A DNA stretch of 34,717 bases from Atopobiaceae bacterium UBA5363 (GTDB lineage Bacteria > Actinomycetota > Coriobacteriia > Coriobacteriales > Atopobiaceae), in NCBI GenBank assembly GCA_002407925.1, contig DHPN01000015.1, positions 18,155 through 52,871 of the forward strand, read 5' to 3'. This document shows positions 1-6,942 of this stretch, one piece after another (position 1 is the stretch's first letter; the number at the start of each line of letters is the position of its first letter). Both the position numbers and the translations under genes were made by a program. The notes below the pieces were generated by a model. That model saw nothing but the letters and a program-made list of their open reading frames with translations. It was not told where the DNA came from and searched no databases.

Positions 1-653
1 CCCTCAAGCGGCTGCGTTCCCATAGGGTCTGGAATGAAGCCAAAGTTGCTGCCGAAAGCCAAATTATACGGGATGATTGCACAGCCATAGGCCACCACCG
101 TGACAAGCGGCATCCATATCCGCTGCCAACGAGGTTTGACCTCCCCGGACGCAAGGCGCATAAGCGGAAAGGCCACAAGGCAACTGTGCTCGGCAAACCC
201 CGTCACACTCATTATGTTCCAAGCAGGGCATTGGTGCCATCCAGGGAAAAGCAAGGCTGCAGCGCCGCAGGCAATCGAAAGGGCGAACGCGCACTCTCCG
301 CAAAAAATGTTGGGGTGCAGCGTGTCTATGAGAATCAGCAGCTCACAAACATTGCAAAGATAAAGGGGTAACCTCGTGGAGTCGTAAAGGCCTTGAGACG
401 CGCACAAGAAATTGGTCAGGGCAAGAGAGCACTGCGGAAATATGCCCACGACAAGCAGCATCCGCCGACGTCGCGGATCTCCCTTTGGCATCTTCGCATA
501 TCTTTTCACAAGAAGAGTGATCAATATTGCGCACAATGCAAGCCAAAGCAGATGCTGCGCTCCGAAGAGGCGAAACCCCCAGCCAGGCCAGTTCCACCAA
601 GGCTGACCCGTAAGCAAAAAAGCCTCCCACCAAGTCATGCCATTGGGAAACAT
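1..653 (-). CDS. YwaF/TP0381-type integral membrane protein, partial (C-terminus off the left edge)
   Basis: An uninterrupted minus-strand frame runs from an ATG at 653 to base 1 (217 codons). The start is chosen because GGAGG lies 6 bases upstream and a TGA directly precedes the ATG; a second ATG at 638 has no such site. The protein begins MFPNGMTWWEAFLLTG and has at least five hydrophobic segments. Family marks of the YwaF/TIGR02206 (TP0381, TMEM164-like) group are visible: GAQHLLWL near residue 30 and a polar-bearing helix RLPLYLCNVCELL near residue 90, equivalent to the family's LPLHLC signature, followed by NIMSVTGF and IPYNLAFGSNFGFI. The biochemical role of bacterial members is not established. 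The gene is divergent from galE, with about 180 bases between them. No frame damage is seen. The C-terminus is missing only because the window ends. I am fairly sure of the family and do not know the function. Confidence 0.8.
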   Translation of the reverse strand, partial: MFPNGMTWWEAFLLTGQPWWNWPGWGFRLFGAQHLLWLALCAILITLLVKRYAKMPKGDPRRRRMLLVVGIFPQCSLALTNFLCASQGLYDSTRLPLYLCNVCELLILIDTLHPNIFCGECAFALSIACGAAALLFPGWHQCPAWNIMSVTGFAEHSCLVAFPLMRLASGEVKPRWQRIWMPLVTVVAYGCAIIPYNLAFGSNFGFIPDPMGTQPLE

Positions 654-785
654 TCAGCGCCTCCATAGTGCTCGTTATCACATTCTATCCCCGTTCAGCA
701 ACGGCGGCCCAACCGATCCGAGGGCTTCTTTTTGCCTTCTATCTGCATGGTGGCCATTCTCCCCGTACAACACACATCAAACCCG

Positions 786-791
786 TATACT
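786..791 (+). promoter_or_regulatory. Candidate -10 element for galE operon
   Basis: TATACT lies 41 bases upstream of the galE start. I see no convincing -35 hexamer 16-18 bases before it. The same hexamer occurs upstream of ssrA and rplM in this window, which gives modest support. Confidence 0.35.
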
Positions 792-831
792 AGCGGAGTT
801 TCCTCACAGCAAACGTATTCACGGAGGCCCC

Positions 832-1893
832 ATGAGCGAGAAAAAATTCCCCGAGCAGACATGCGTGCTTGTAACCGGGGGTGCCGGATTTATTGGCAGC
901 CACACAGTTGTTGAGCTGCTCAAACAGGGATATAATGTCGTAATTGTGGACAACCTGTCTAACGCTTCGATCAAGGTTCTCGATCGCATCGCCCAGATCG
1001 TAGGGGAAAAAGCTGCCCAACGCCTTGCTTTCTATCAGGCAGACGTCAGCGATCGAGACGCATTGGAACGTGTTTTCCACGAGCATCCCATTGATCGTGT
1101 CATTCACTTTGCGGGCTTCAAGGCTGTGGGCGAATCCGTGAAAAAGCCCATAGAGTACTATGCGAACAACCTTGGCACGACACTTGCGCTCGTTGACGTC
1201 ATGCGCAAGCACGGCTGCAAGTCAATTATTTTCTCGAGCAGCTCCACCGTCTACGGCGACCCTGACGAGCTGCCTCTCACTGAGAAAAGCCCCAAGAAGC
1301 CTGCGACCAACCCCTATGGTTGGACCAAGTGGATGATCGAGCAGATACTCAGTGACCTCTGGACTGCCGATCCTGAGTGGGATGTTGTGCTGCTGCGCTA
1401 CTTCAATCCGATCGGAGCTCATCCGTCCGGGCTGATGGGAGAAGATCCCAAGGGAATTCCAAACAACCTCGTTCCCTATGTGGCCCAAGTTGCAATCGGC
1501 AAACGAGCACTTGTGCATGTATACGGCAATGACTACCCCACGCATGACGGTACTGGCGTACGTGACTACATTCACGTGATGGACCTGGCGTCTGGACATG
1601 TCGCCGCACTCGCTTGGATGAACGGCCGCACGGGCGTCGAGATCTTCAACCTCGGCACAGGAAAGGGCTCTTCGGTACTCGATGTGATCAAAGCCTTCTC
1701 CAAGGCTTGCGGAAGGGACATTCCCTACAAAATAGAGGCACGTCGGAGCGGCGATATTGCTGAAAACTATGCAAACTGCGACAAAGCCGCACGTGAGATG
1801 GGCTGGAAGGCAAAATACACCATAGAAGACATGTGCCGTGACTCTTGGAATTGGCAATCCCATAACCCCAACGGCTACGAAGACGAGGCATAG
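832..1893 (+). CDS. galE: UDP-glucose 4-epimerase
   Basis: Interconverts UDP-glucose and UDP-galactose (possibly also the N-acetyl sugars) in the cytoplasm, using bound NAD+. The 353-residue product has the usual length for the extended short-chain dehydrogenase GalE family. The NAD-binding Rossmann loop VTGGAGFIGSH is near residue 15, followed by VIHFAGFKAVGESV, the SSSSTVYG segment with the catalytic Ser/Thr, and the YxxxK pair in NPYGWTKW. The frame is open further upstream, but ATG 832 is chosen because GGAGG ends 4 bases before it and the NAD-binding strand begins soon after, as in the family. It is the first gene of a plus-strand group; the next gene begins 5 bases after its stop. With the sugar-poor setting and a glgP remnant nearby, a role in envelope polysaccharide precursors is more likely than galactose catabolism; that is inference. 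Confidence 0.95.
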   Translation: MSEKKFPEQTCVLVTGGAGFIGSHTVVELLKQGYNVVIVDNLSNASIKVLDRIAQIVGEKAAQRLAFYQADVSDRDALERVFHEHPIDRVIHFAGFKAVGESVKKPIEYYANNLGTTLALVDVMRKHGCKSIIFSSSSTVYGDPDELPLTEKSPKKPATNPYGWTKWMIEQILSDLWTADPEWDVVLLRYFNPIGAHPSGLMGEDPKGIPNNLVPYVAQVAIGKRALVHVYGNDYPTHDGTGVRDYIHVMDLASGHVAALAWMNGRTGVEIFNLGTGKGSSVLDVIKAFSKACGRDIPYKIEARRSGDIAENYANCDKAAREMGWKAKYTIEDMCRDSWNWQSHNPNGYEDEA

Positions 1894-1898
1894 GCTCC

Positions 1899-2948
1899 AT
1901 GACAGACCCTAGGCGCACGGGCTCACGCTTCGTCAGCTACCTCGAGAAAAATCGGTCCGTCATAGATGTGTATCTGCAAGAGCATTCTCCCCGCGTTGCC
2001 GAAGGAGACGTGCAGGCAGAAGGCCTCACACACTATCTCTATGCCCCTCTCGAGCGCTTTGTCACGGCAGGAGGCAAAAGAACCCGTCCGGCACTGGTCC
2101 TGCTCGGATGCGAAGCCGTCGGCGGCAAGAAGAGACAGGCTCTCTCGACAGCGGCGGCGATAGAAAACTTCCAAAGTGCAGCGCTCATCCATGATGACAT
2201 CGCTGATAGAAGCGAGCTACGCCGTGGACAGCCCTGCGTCTACCGCACTGAAGGCACTGGTGTAGCCATAAACGTCGGCGACCTTGCGCTTACGACGGTT
2301 TTTTCTGTCGTTTTAGACGACCAGGAGTTACCTGCACCCACCAAGCTGCAGATCTTGTCCGAGCTTATTCAAATGGAAAACATGACACTCGAAGGCCAGG
2401 CGCTTGACCTCGGCTGGGTGCGTGACGAGCGCTGGGACATCACTCCCGAGGACTACCTCTACATGGCCTTGCATAAAACAGCCTACTATTCTGGCTCGGT
2501 GCCTTTAGCAACAGGGGCTATCTGCGGCGGCGGGACACAAGGGCAAATCAATGCCCTTCGCGCATTCGGCCTGCAAGCAGGCCTCGCGTTTCAGCTGCAA
2601 GATGACTTGCTTAACCTTATTGGAGATGCTCATAAGCAGGGCAAGGATTTTCGAAGTGATATAACTGAGGGCAAAAGGACACTGATCGCCGTCTGGTCAC
2701 TGTCTCATCTTGACACCAACGAACGCAAGGAGCTGTTAAGCATCTTGCAAGCCCATACCGGGAATGCCCAGCAGCTGGAGCGGGCAGTTACTCTCATGGA
2801 GAAGTCGGGCTCGATCGAGTACGTACAGCGAGAGGCAGACCGGCTGGCATCTGAGGCCAAAGAGAAGCTATCCCAGGCAGAATTTAACCCTGCCGCTTAC
2901 GAGGTCTTGCTCTCCATGGCGGATTTTTTCGTGGGCCGCGAGGATTAA
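1899..2948 (+). CDS. Polyprenyl diphosphate synthase (trans-isoprenyl transferase)
   Basis: Chain-elongating enzyme condensing isopentenyl diphosphate onto an allylic diphosphate; the product could serve quinone, carotenoid or lipid-carrier synthesis. The 349-residue protein has the all-trans prenyltransferase core: GGKRTRP near residue 58, the first aspartate-rich motif HDDIAD (D99, D100, D103), RRGQP after it, and the second aspartate-rich region FQLQDDLLN (D235, D236, N239). The last position of the second motif is Asn instead of the usual Asp. The KDFRSDITEGKRT segment matches the conserved K-D-x-x-x-D-x-x-x-G-K-x-T region. Chain length cannot be read with confidence. It starts 5 bases after galE, so the two are almost certainly co-transcribed; its own ribosome site is weak (AGG overlapping the galE stop), suggesting translational coupling. 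Confidence 0.88.
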   Translation: MTDPRRTGSRFVSYLEKNRSVIDVYLQEHSPRVAEGDVQAEGLTHYLYAPLERFVTAGGKRTRPALVLLGCEAVGGKKRQALSTAAAIENFQSAALIHDDIADRSELRRGQPCVYRTEGTGVAINVGDLALTTVFSVVLDDQELPAPTKLQILSELIQMENMTLEGQALDLGWVRDERWDITPEDYLYMALHKTAYYSGSVPLATGAICGGGTQGQINALRAFGLQAGLAFQLQDDLLNLIGDAHKQGKDFRSDITEGKRTLIAVWSLSHLDTNERKELLSILQAHTGNAQQLERAVTLMEKSGSIEYVQREADRLASEAKEKLSQAEFNPAAYEVLLSMADFFVGRED

Positions 2949-2986
2949 AGCACACCTCGTTTGCTTTTACACAGACAGGAGTGATG

Positions 2987-3943
2987 ATGGATCCAATTCG
3001 AGAAGGTGCAAGCGGCGCTGTCGCAGAAGATATCCAAGAGCGCCTCTCCTCCCTTGGATATGCAATTAATGCATCTGAGACTGATGTGGATGTATATGGT
3101 CCGTCAACTGCGGCGGCGGTGGCAAAATTTCGTTTAGATATGCAACTACCTCTCGGTAAGGACGTTGATGCACCCACTTGGTCGGCACTCGTCGACGAAT
3201 GCTATCACATGGGAGATCGAACGCTGTATCTGCGCCTTCCCAACTTCCACGGGGCCGATGTACGCCAGCTGCAAACTTGCCTCAACATTCTCGGCTTTTC
3301 TTGTGGGGAAGCAGACGGCTATTATGGCGCATATACCGAGTCGGCCGTCAAGCAGTTCCAAGAAAGCCAGGGGGCCCTGGCCGACGGTATGTGCTTTCAG
3401 GACACTTTTGACGCTATAGAGCGCCTGCATCATGTCTGGGCTGGAAAGCCCGCGGCGGGCCCTCATCCCATGGGGGGCATGGGCTTTGCCCGCGCAGCCA
3501 ACGTCTTGGAGTCGACACGCCTCTCGATTACCGGGGAGGATCCTATCTCGCGCAATGTCGCTGGACGCATCTGGAACTTAGCATCCGCAACCACGGAGCA
3601 AAGCGGCATGGAGCTCGTTGGCTCTCCTCAAGAGTGCAGGCTAGACGATGAGGCTCTCTTTGTTCTTGCCACAAGCCCGTTGCCGGAAAACTCAACAATG
3701 CAAAACCTCATGATGGATGACCTTGACACGCTGCCCATGCGCATTCGCGCAGCGCTGGCGCTCTCACGCGAAAAGGTTCCCGTGCTTCGCATAGAGCTTC
3801 CTTGCAATGTCGGCTATGATGGCACCTTTACAACAGGTGACTCTCAGACGTTTGCTGTCATGCTACTTGATGCCATTTGCGCGGCCTTCGACGTGCAACA
3901 GGGAGGCTTTCCTCCAGCTCATGTCAAAGCGCCACAGCATTGA
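2987..3943 (+). CDS. Protein with two N-terminal peptidoglycan-binding repeats and an unassigned C-terminal domain
   Basis: 318 residues with two PG_binding_1-type repeats: about residues 3-65 (GASGAVAEDIQERLSSLGY ... YGPSTAAAVAKF) and 75-140 (GADVRQLQTCLNILGF ... GAYTESAVKQFQ). Residues about 160-318 match no family I can name; spacing reminiscent of a worn-down amidase_3 fold (as in mycobacterial CwlM) is possible, but I cannot point to zinc ligands. There is no signal peptide or membrane segment, so the protein looks cytoplasmic, unusual for this repeat. The ATG at 2987 is preferred over GTG 2981 and ATG 2984 because AGGAG ends 5 bases before it. It follows the prenyl synthase by 38 bases and converges on the KamA-type gene. 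A regulatory role in wall synthesis is speculation from the CwlM parallel. Confidence 0.75.
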   Translation: MDPIREGASGAVAEDIQERLSSLGYAINASETDVDVYGPSTAAAVAKFRLDMQLPLGKDVDAPTWSALVDECYHMGDRTLYLRLPNFHGADVRQLQTCLNILGFSCGEADGYYGAYTESAVKQFQESQGALADGMCFQDTFDAIERLHHVWAGKPAAGPHPMGGMGFARAANVLESTRLSITGEDPISRNVAGRIWNLASATTEQSGMELVGSPQECRLDDEALFVLATSPLPENSTMQNLMMDDLDTLPMRIRAALALSREKVPVLRIELPCNVGYDGTFTTGDSQTFAVMLLDAICAAFDVQQGGFPPAHVKAPQH

Positions 3944-3957
3944 TGCCGCTTGCGGCA
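3944..3957. terminator. Short perfect hairpin between convergent genes
   Basis: TGCCGC-TT-GCGGCA begins one base after the plus-strand stop and lies 23 bases before the stop of the opposing gene. No U-run follows on either strand, so it is only a possible shared terminator. Confidence 0.3.
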
Positions 3958-3980
3958 GCGTAGCTTTGGCCTTGAGCGGA

Positions 3981-5087
3981 CTAAGAAAGATCGTCAAGCC
4001 AGCAAGAACTCTCGGAAAGCGCACGAGAAAACAACCTTCCAACACGTGTCGGATCTTTTGCCTGCTTATACTGGAAGCACATTCTATTGCTCTTATCACG
4101 ACCAAGTATGCGAATCTTGCCTGTGATATGCGACATTGTGTAATCGGCTGCCTTTCCGAAGCCATTTTGGCGCGCGTTGGCCTCGTTTACTATCTCACTT
4201 CCTCGCATGATCGGCACTTGAAAACGGGAAAGCACCCCAAGTACCGGGCGACATTGAAATATGTAATGCTGGACTATCCCCCAACGGGTGCAGCTGCGTA
4301 GCACCTCAGCGAGCGTCCCTGGGTTATCGTTTACGCCACGCAGCAGCACTGTCTGGTTCTTGACTGTAAGCCCTGCTTGCTGCAGGGCTTGTATAGCCTC
4401 GTATGACTCATCCGTGAACTCACGTGGATGGTTGAAGTGGGTGACGACGTAGAGCTGCTTGCGCTGTTGGTAGCACCTGAGCATGGCGAGTAGGTCTGGG
4501 TCGTGGGTAATGCGATGCGGGAAGCTGACAGGGGCACGAGAACCCAGACGAATAAAGTCAAGCTGGGGCATGTCGCAGAAGGCAGAGAGATAGCGCTCTA
4601 TCGTGCTGTTTGTATTGATAAGAGCATCTCCGCCGGAAAGTAGTACGTCGGTGATTTCGGGGTGGATGGCTATGTAATCAACCATCTCGTCAAGATGCTT
4701 GGCAACCTCGTCGCTTGAAAGGCCTACGAGCCGACGACGAAAGCAATATCGACAGTACATGCCGCAGTGGTTGGATGTGAGGATAAGAACGGTTTGCCTA
4801 TATTTGTGCTGCATGCCGGGCAAAACCGTATTCGACGCCTCCCCACTTTGGTCAAGCAGCCCTTTGCGATCTAAACCGCTGGCAGCAGGCACACACATCT
4901 TGCGGATAGGATCATCGGGATCCCCCAGGTCGACAAGCCCAAGATAATATTTCGGAATCGACATCGGGAAGTATGCCGTTACCTCACGCATGCCTGCTTT
5001 TTCTTTTTCTGTCAGCGGAATAATCTTTGAAAGCTCATCCACACTTGTCACATTTTGGGCAAGCTCCTCTTGCCAGGTCTGCTCCAT
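3981..5087 (-). CDS. KamA-family radical SAM aminomutase-like protein
   Basis: 368 residues related to lysine 2,3-aminomutase, a PLP- and [4Fe-4S]/SAM-dependent enzyme that moves an amino group between alpha and beta carbons. The cluster motif is CGMYCRYC (C108, C112, C115), followed by LLSGGDAL, RLGSRAP and VTHFNHP, all conserved in the family. The C-terminal part reads YIFQCRPV, then SHITGKIRILG with K324 as the probable PLP lysine, then QAKDP. True lysine or glutamate aminomutases have a DAPGGGGK motif there, and it is absent, so the substrate is unknown and this is a divergent subgroup. The ATG at 5087 is chosen over TTG 5090 because GGAGG ends exactly 6 bases before it. No lysine-fermentation neighbours are present. 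Family call firm; reaction not. Confidence 0.85.
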   Translation of the reverse strand: MEQTWQEELAQNVTSVDELSKIIPLTEKEKAGMREVTAYFPMSIPKYYLGLVDLGDPDDPIRKMCVPAASGLDRKGLLDQSGEASNTVLPGMQHKYRQTVLILTSNHCGMYCRYCFRRRLVGLSSDEVAKHLDEMVDYIAIHPEITDVLLSGGDALINTNSTIERYLSAFCDMPQLDFIRLGSRAPVSFPHRITHDPDLLAMLRCYQQRKQLYVVTHFNHPREFTDESYEAIQALQQAGLTVKNQTVLLRGVNDNPGTLAEVLRSCTRWGIVQHYIFQCRPVLGVLSRFQVPIMRGSEIVNEANARQNGFGKAADYTMSHITGKIRILGRDKSNRMCFQYKQAKDPTRVGRLFSRALSESSCWLDDLS

Positions 5088-5160
5088 CAAACGCCTCCGC
5101 TCTCTGTCCTATTCGACTTGATTGCATGCATGCAGATGGCCATACTATTCCCATTTTTCA

Positions 5161-5280
5161 ATATTAATTTCATAAATTTTATTTAATATTTTATTTATTG
5201 CAGATAAATACCAACAAAAACATTAATATAAGTATAAATATAATCAATAATGATAATAATTATTATTGATATGAAAATTT
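5161..5280. other. Very AT-rich intergenic island
   Basis: I count 13 G or C in these 120 bases, in a window otherwise near half G+C. It separates the start of the KamA-type gene from the glgP remnant. It holds many TATAAT-like strings and the imperfect palindrome at 5243-5270, and no coding frame I can support. It probably contains the KamA-gene promoter on the minus strand and the fossil promoter of glgP on the plus strand; a single -10/-35 pair cannot be picked with confidence. Confidence 0.6.
5243..5270. repeat. 28-bp imperfect palindrome in AT-rich island
   Basis: Perfect 9-base arms, ATCAATAAT (5243-5251) and ATTATTGAT (5262-5270), with a mostly self-complementary 10-base centre. Its size and AT-richness suit a regulator operator or a UP-type element upstream of the lost glgP; no function is shown. 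Confidence 0.4.
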
Positions 5281-5281
5281 C

Positions 5282-5965
5282 TGGCGCACGATCGACTGCG
5301 GCAAGGATTTCCTAGAAAAGCCTTTTGGAGAGTGCACAGACCTTGAAATTTTCAACGCACTCGTACGCTATACGAACCAAGCTGCCATAAACCGTGGCTA
5401 CAACCAAGGCAAGAAGAAGCTCTATTACCTCTCGGCTGAGTTCCTCATTGGCAAGCTTCTTTCTAATAACCTGATTAATCTTGGCATATATGATCAGATC
5501 AATAACGAGTTGGAGACCGTTGGAAAGAGCCTCTCATCATTCGAGGAGATGGAATACGAGCCTTCCAATTGCGAAAGCTTTATGCGCCCCACAGGACGAC
5601 ATTTCACCGTTAATTTTGGCGACTTCTCATTGACCTCAACCTTGTATGAGATCACCATCACTGGCTATCGTTCCAAGTGCGGAAAGTTATGACTGTTCGA
5701 CGTAGACTCCACTGACGAGAGAATAGTCAGCAAAGACATAGAGTTCAACAAATCACGAATCGACAAGGCGCTGATGCTGTTCCTTTATCCTGACGATTCC
5801 GACGATAAGGGCTGCATCCTGCGTGTTTATCAAGAGTATTTCATGGTCGCAAATGCCGCGCAGCTTCTTGTACAAGAAGCGGAGCAACGCGGCAGCAACT
5901 TGTATGACTTGGCTGAATACGCTGCCGTCCAAATAAACGACACGCATCCCCTGTACTTCCCCTTA
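5282..5965 (+). pseudogene. glgP: Glycogen/maltodextrin phosphorylase remnant
   Basis: In one reading frame the sequence keeps recognisable phosphorylase N-terminal blocks: KKLYYLSAEFLIGKLLSNN and NLGIYD (family YxxMEFLxGR...N...NLG), SFEEMEYEPS, then FTVNFGD, ITGYRSK, LFLYPDDSDDKG, RVYQEYFMVA and VQINDTHP. Between EPS and the FTVNFG block about 60-100 residues, including the LGNGGLGRLAAC signature, are gone without loss of frame. At 5690-5692 a TGA stands where the family has the Trp of the NTLRLW motif, consistent with a single TGG to TGA change. After NDTHP the remaining two thirds, including the PLP-lysine domain, are absent. The frame stays open to 6109, but without homology I can see. 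Clearly non-functional. Confidence 0.85.
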
Positions 5966-6014
5966 CTCACCAACGAGAGACAAGCCGATAATAAAGGGCC
6001 AAGATCAAGGTATA

Positions 6015-6242
6015 TCATGTCTTCGCCAGCTGCCAGACCACTCGAACTCCCTTGCCATGCAAAGGCTGCACATACGCGTCATCGGCCAGCATCTGCGGGG
6101 CACGCCTAACCGTATTACGCGAGCATGAATAAACTTGAATAAGCTCAGCCTCTGCTGGAAGAAATGTCTGATAAGGATAGACACCGTTTTATATCTTGTC
6201 CTTCAGGTCTCGATAGATATCCTGAAATACCGCCTTTGGCAT
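6015..6242 (-). pseudogene. GntR-family regulator remnant (TreR-like DNA-binding domain)
   Basis: Minus-strand translation from ATG 6242 gives MPKAVFQDIYRDLKDKI, a TAA stop, then NGVYPYQTFLPAEAEL, YSCSRNTVRRAPQMLADD and YVQPLHGKGVRVVWQ, ending at TGA 6015-6017. This is the winged-helix domain of a GntR (HutC/TreR-type) regulator with its typical PS/AE and CSRNTVRRA recognition helix. The internal TAA occupies the place of an expected Glu codon (GAA to TAA), and the whole ligand-binding domain is missing. Some wing residues are also changed (RRAPQM for the usual RRALQ/IxxL). TreR-like regulators often control trehalose/maltose genes, so loss beside a glgP remnant suits loss of alpha-glucan use; that link is inference. 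Confidence 0.8.
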
Positions 6243-6329
6243 TGCCGCCTCGGTACTTGCAAGAAACTGCATAAAACACTAAAACCAACCGCATAACCAA
6301 TTCCATGCATCAAGAATACCCTTATCCGA

Positions 6330-6455
6330 CTATACTTCACCCCTAACAGACATAGAGACAGCTGATGCTAAGCCTGCGTCAGATACCCATGCTATACCGC
6401 CTTGGATGATCGGCTTTTCAATGCCCACAACATCGCAGATTGAGGTATGAAGCAT
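6330..6455 (-). pseudogene. fabK: FabK (enoyl-ACP reductase II) N-terminal remnant
   Basis: An ATG two bases after the acpP stop opens a 41-codon frame: MLHTSICDVVGIEKPIIQGG then IAWVSDAGLASAVS, which is the FMN-binding N-terminus of FabK (family: M..T..C.LLGI.YPIIQGGMAWV.D..LA.AVS). After AVS the sequence departs (MSVRGEV) and stops at 6330-6332. About 270 residues, including the catalytic domain, are missing; the region beyond is the GntR remnant. Its position just after acpP is the standard acpP-fabK order of Firmicute and Coriobacteriia fatty-acid operons. The deletion joins the fabK start to unrelated DNA. Confidence 0.85.
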
Positions 6456-6457
6456 GG

Positions 6458-6697
6458 CTATTTCTCCGCTAGTAGGCCATCAACCAAGGTAACAAACTCC
6501 CCAACGGTTTGAGGGTTGGACTCAGCATCGATCTCGATGTCGAATTCATCTTCGCACGCCATAACTGCCTCAACAGTAGCCAAGCTGTCGAGACCCACAT
6601 CAGCAAGTCTTGTCTCTGGTGTCAGCTCCACTCCCTCCAATCCGTCTTGCTCTCGCAAGATGGCAACGATACGGTCGGACGTGCTTCCTTCTGCCAT
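6458..6697 (-). CDS. acpP: Acyl carrier protein
   Basis: 79-residue acidic protein with the phosphopantetheine attachment site VGLDSLATVEAV (Ser near residue 38), the normal length and helix pattern for a type II ACP. It carries acyl chains as thioesters on a prosthetic group added by AcpS, whose gene is at 22233. The ATG at 6697 follows AGAGGA by 6 bases. No stop or frameshift interrupts it, and the acidic helix II (EAVMACEDEFDIEID) is intact. It is flanked on both sides by broken fatty-acid genes (FabH fragment upstream, FabK fragment downstream), so it is the only structural gene left complete in this operon. It could serve fatty-acid synthesis genes elsewhere, exogenous fatty-acid use, or be on the way to loss. 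Confidence 0.93.
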   Translation of the reverse strand: MAEGSTSDRIVAILREQDGLEGVELTPETRLADVGLDSLATVEAVMACEDEFDIEIDAESNPQTVGEFVTLVDGLLAEK

Positions 6698-6777
6698 TGG
6701 AATTCCTCTCTTTGGCTTTCTACTGACTGAGCTAGGGGCAGGGCTTCCCCTCCCCTTAACAGCAAAACATTACCTAC

Positions 6778-6942
6778 TCACCAGCACAGCAGGCAACAGC
6801 CCGTATCAAGGCCAAAAACAAAGCCTGCATACGCAGCGGATATGTCAAAAGACGGGCAGCGAGCCCTCAGCGCTTCTGCCACAGCGCACGCTTCAGCAGG
6901 CATGATATGATCTCCGCTCGTAGTCGAACAGATGATCAAATC
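6778..6942 (-). pseudogene. fabH: FabH (beta-ketoacyl-ACP synthase III) internal fragment
   Basis: Directly at the stop of the marR gene, in another frame, 54 codons read DLIICSTTSGDHIMPAEACA, then VAEALRARCPSFDISAAYAGFVFGLDTG before TGA 6778-6780. This is the region around the FabH active site (family: DLIIVATTTPD...P..A..VQ..LGA....FDISAACSGF.YGL). The catalytic Cys of the AACSGF motif is replaced by Tyr (TAT in place of TGT/TGC), and both the N-terminus and the C-terminal thiolase-like domain with the His and Asn residues are gone. It has no start codon. This is the fabT-fabH-acpP-fabK position in streptococcal-type operons. Confidence 0.85.

Noticed and set aside
637..831. N-terminal extension of galE to an upstream ATG
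   Set aside because: It adds 65 residues with no family match and runs through the promoter region; GGAGG 4 bases before ATG 832 and the normal GalE length fix the start.
3807..4301. 164-codon plus-strand frame spanning the end of the PG-binding gene and the KamA-type gene
   Set aside because: It overlaps two better-supported genes, has no recognisable domain and no ribosome site.
5282..6942. Insertion sequence or phage scar as the cause of gene loss
   Set aside because: No transposase remnant, terminal inverted repeats, target duplications or integrase fragments are seen; simple deletions explain the junctions.
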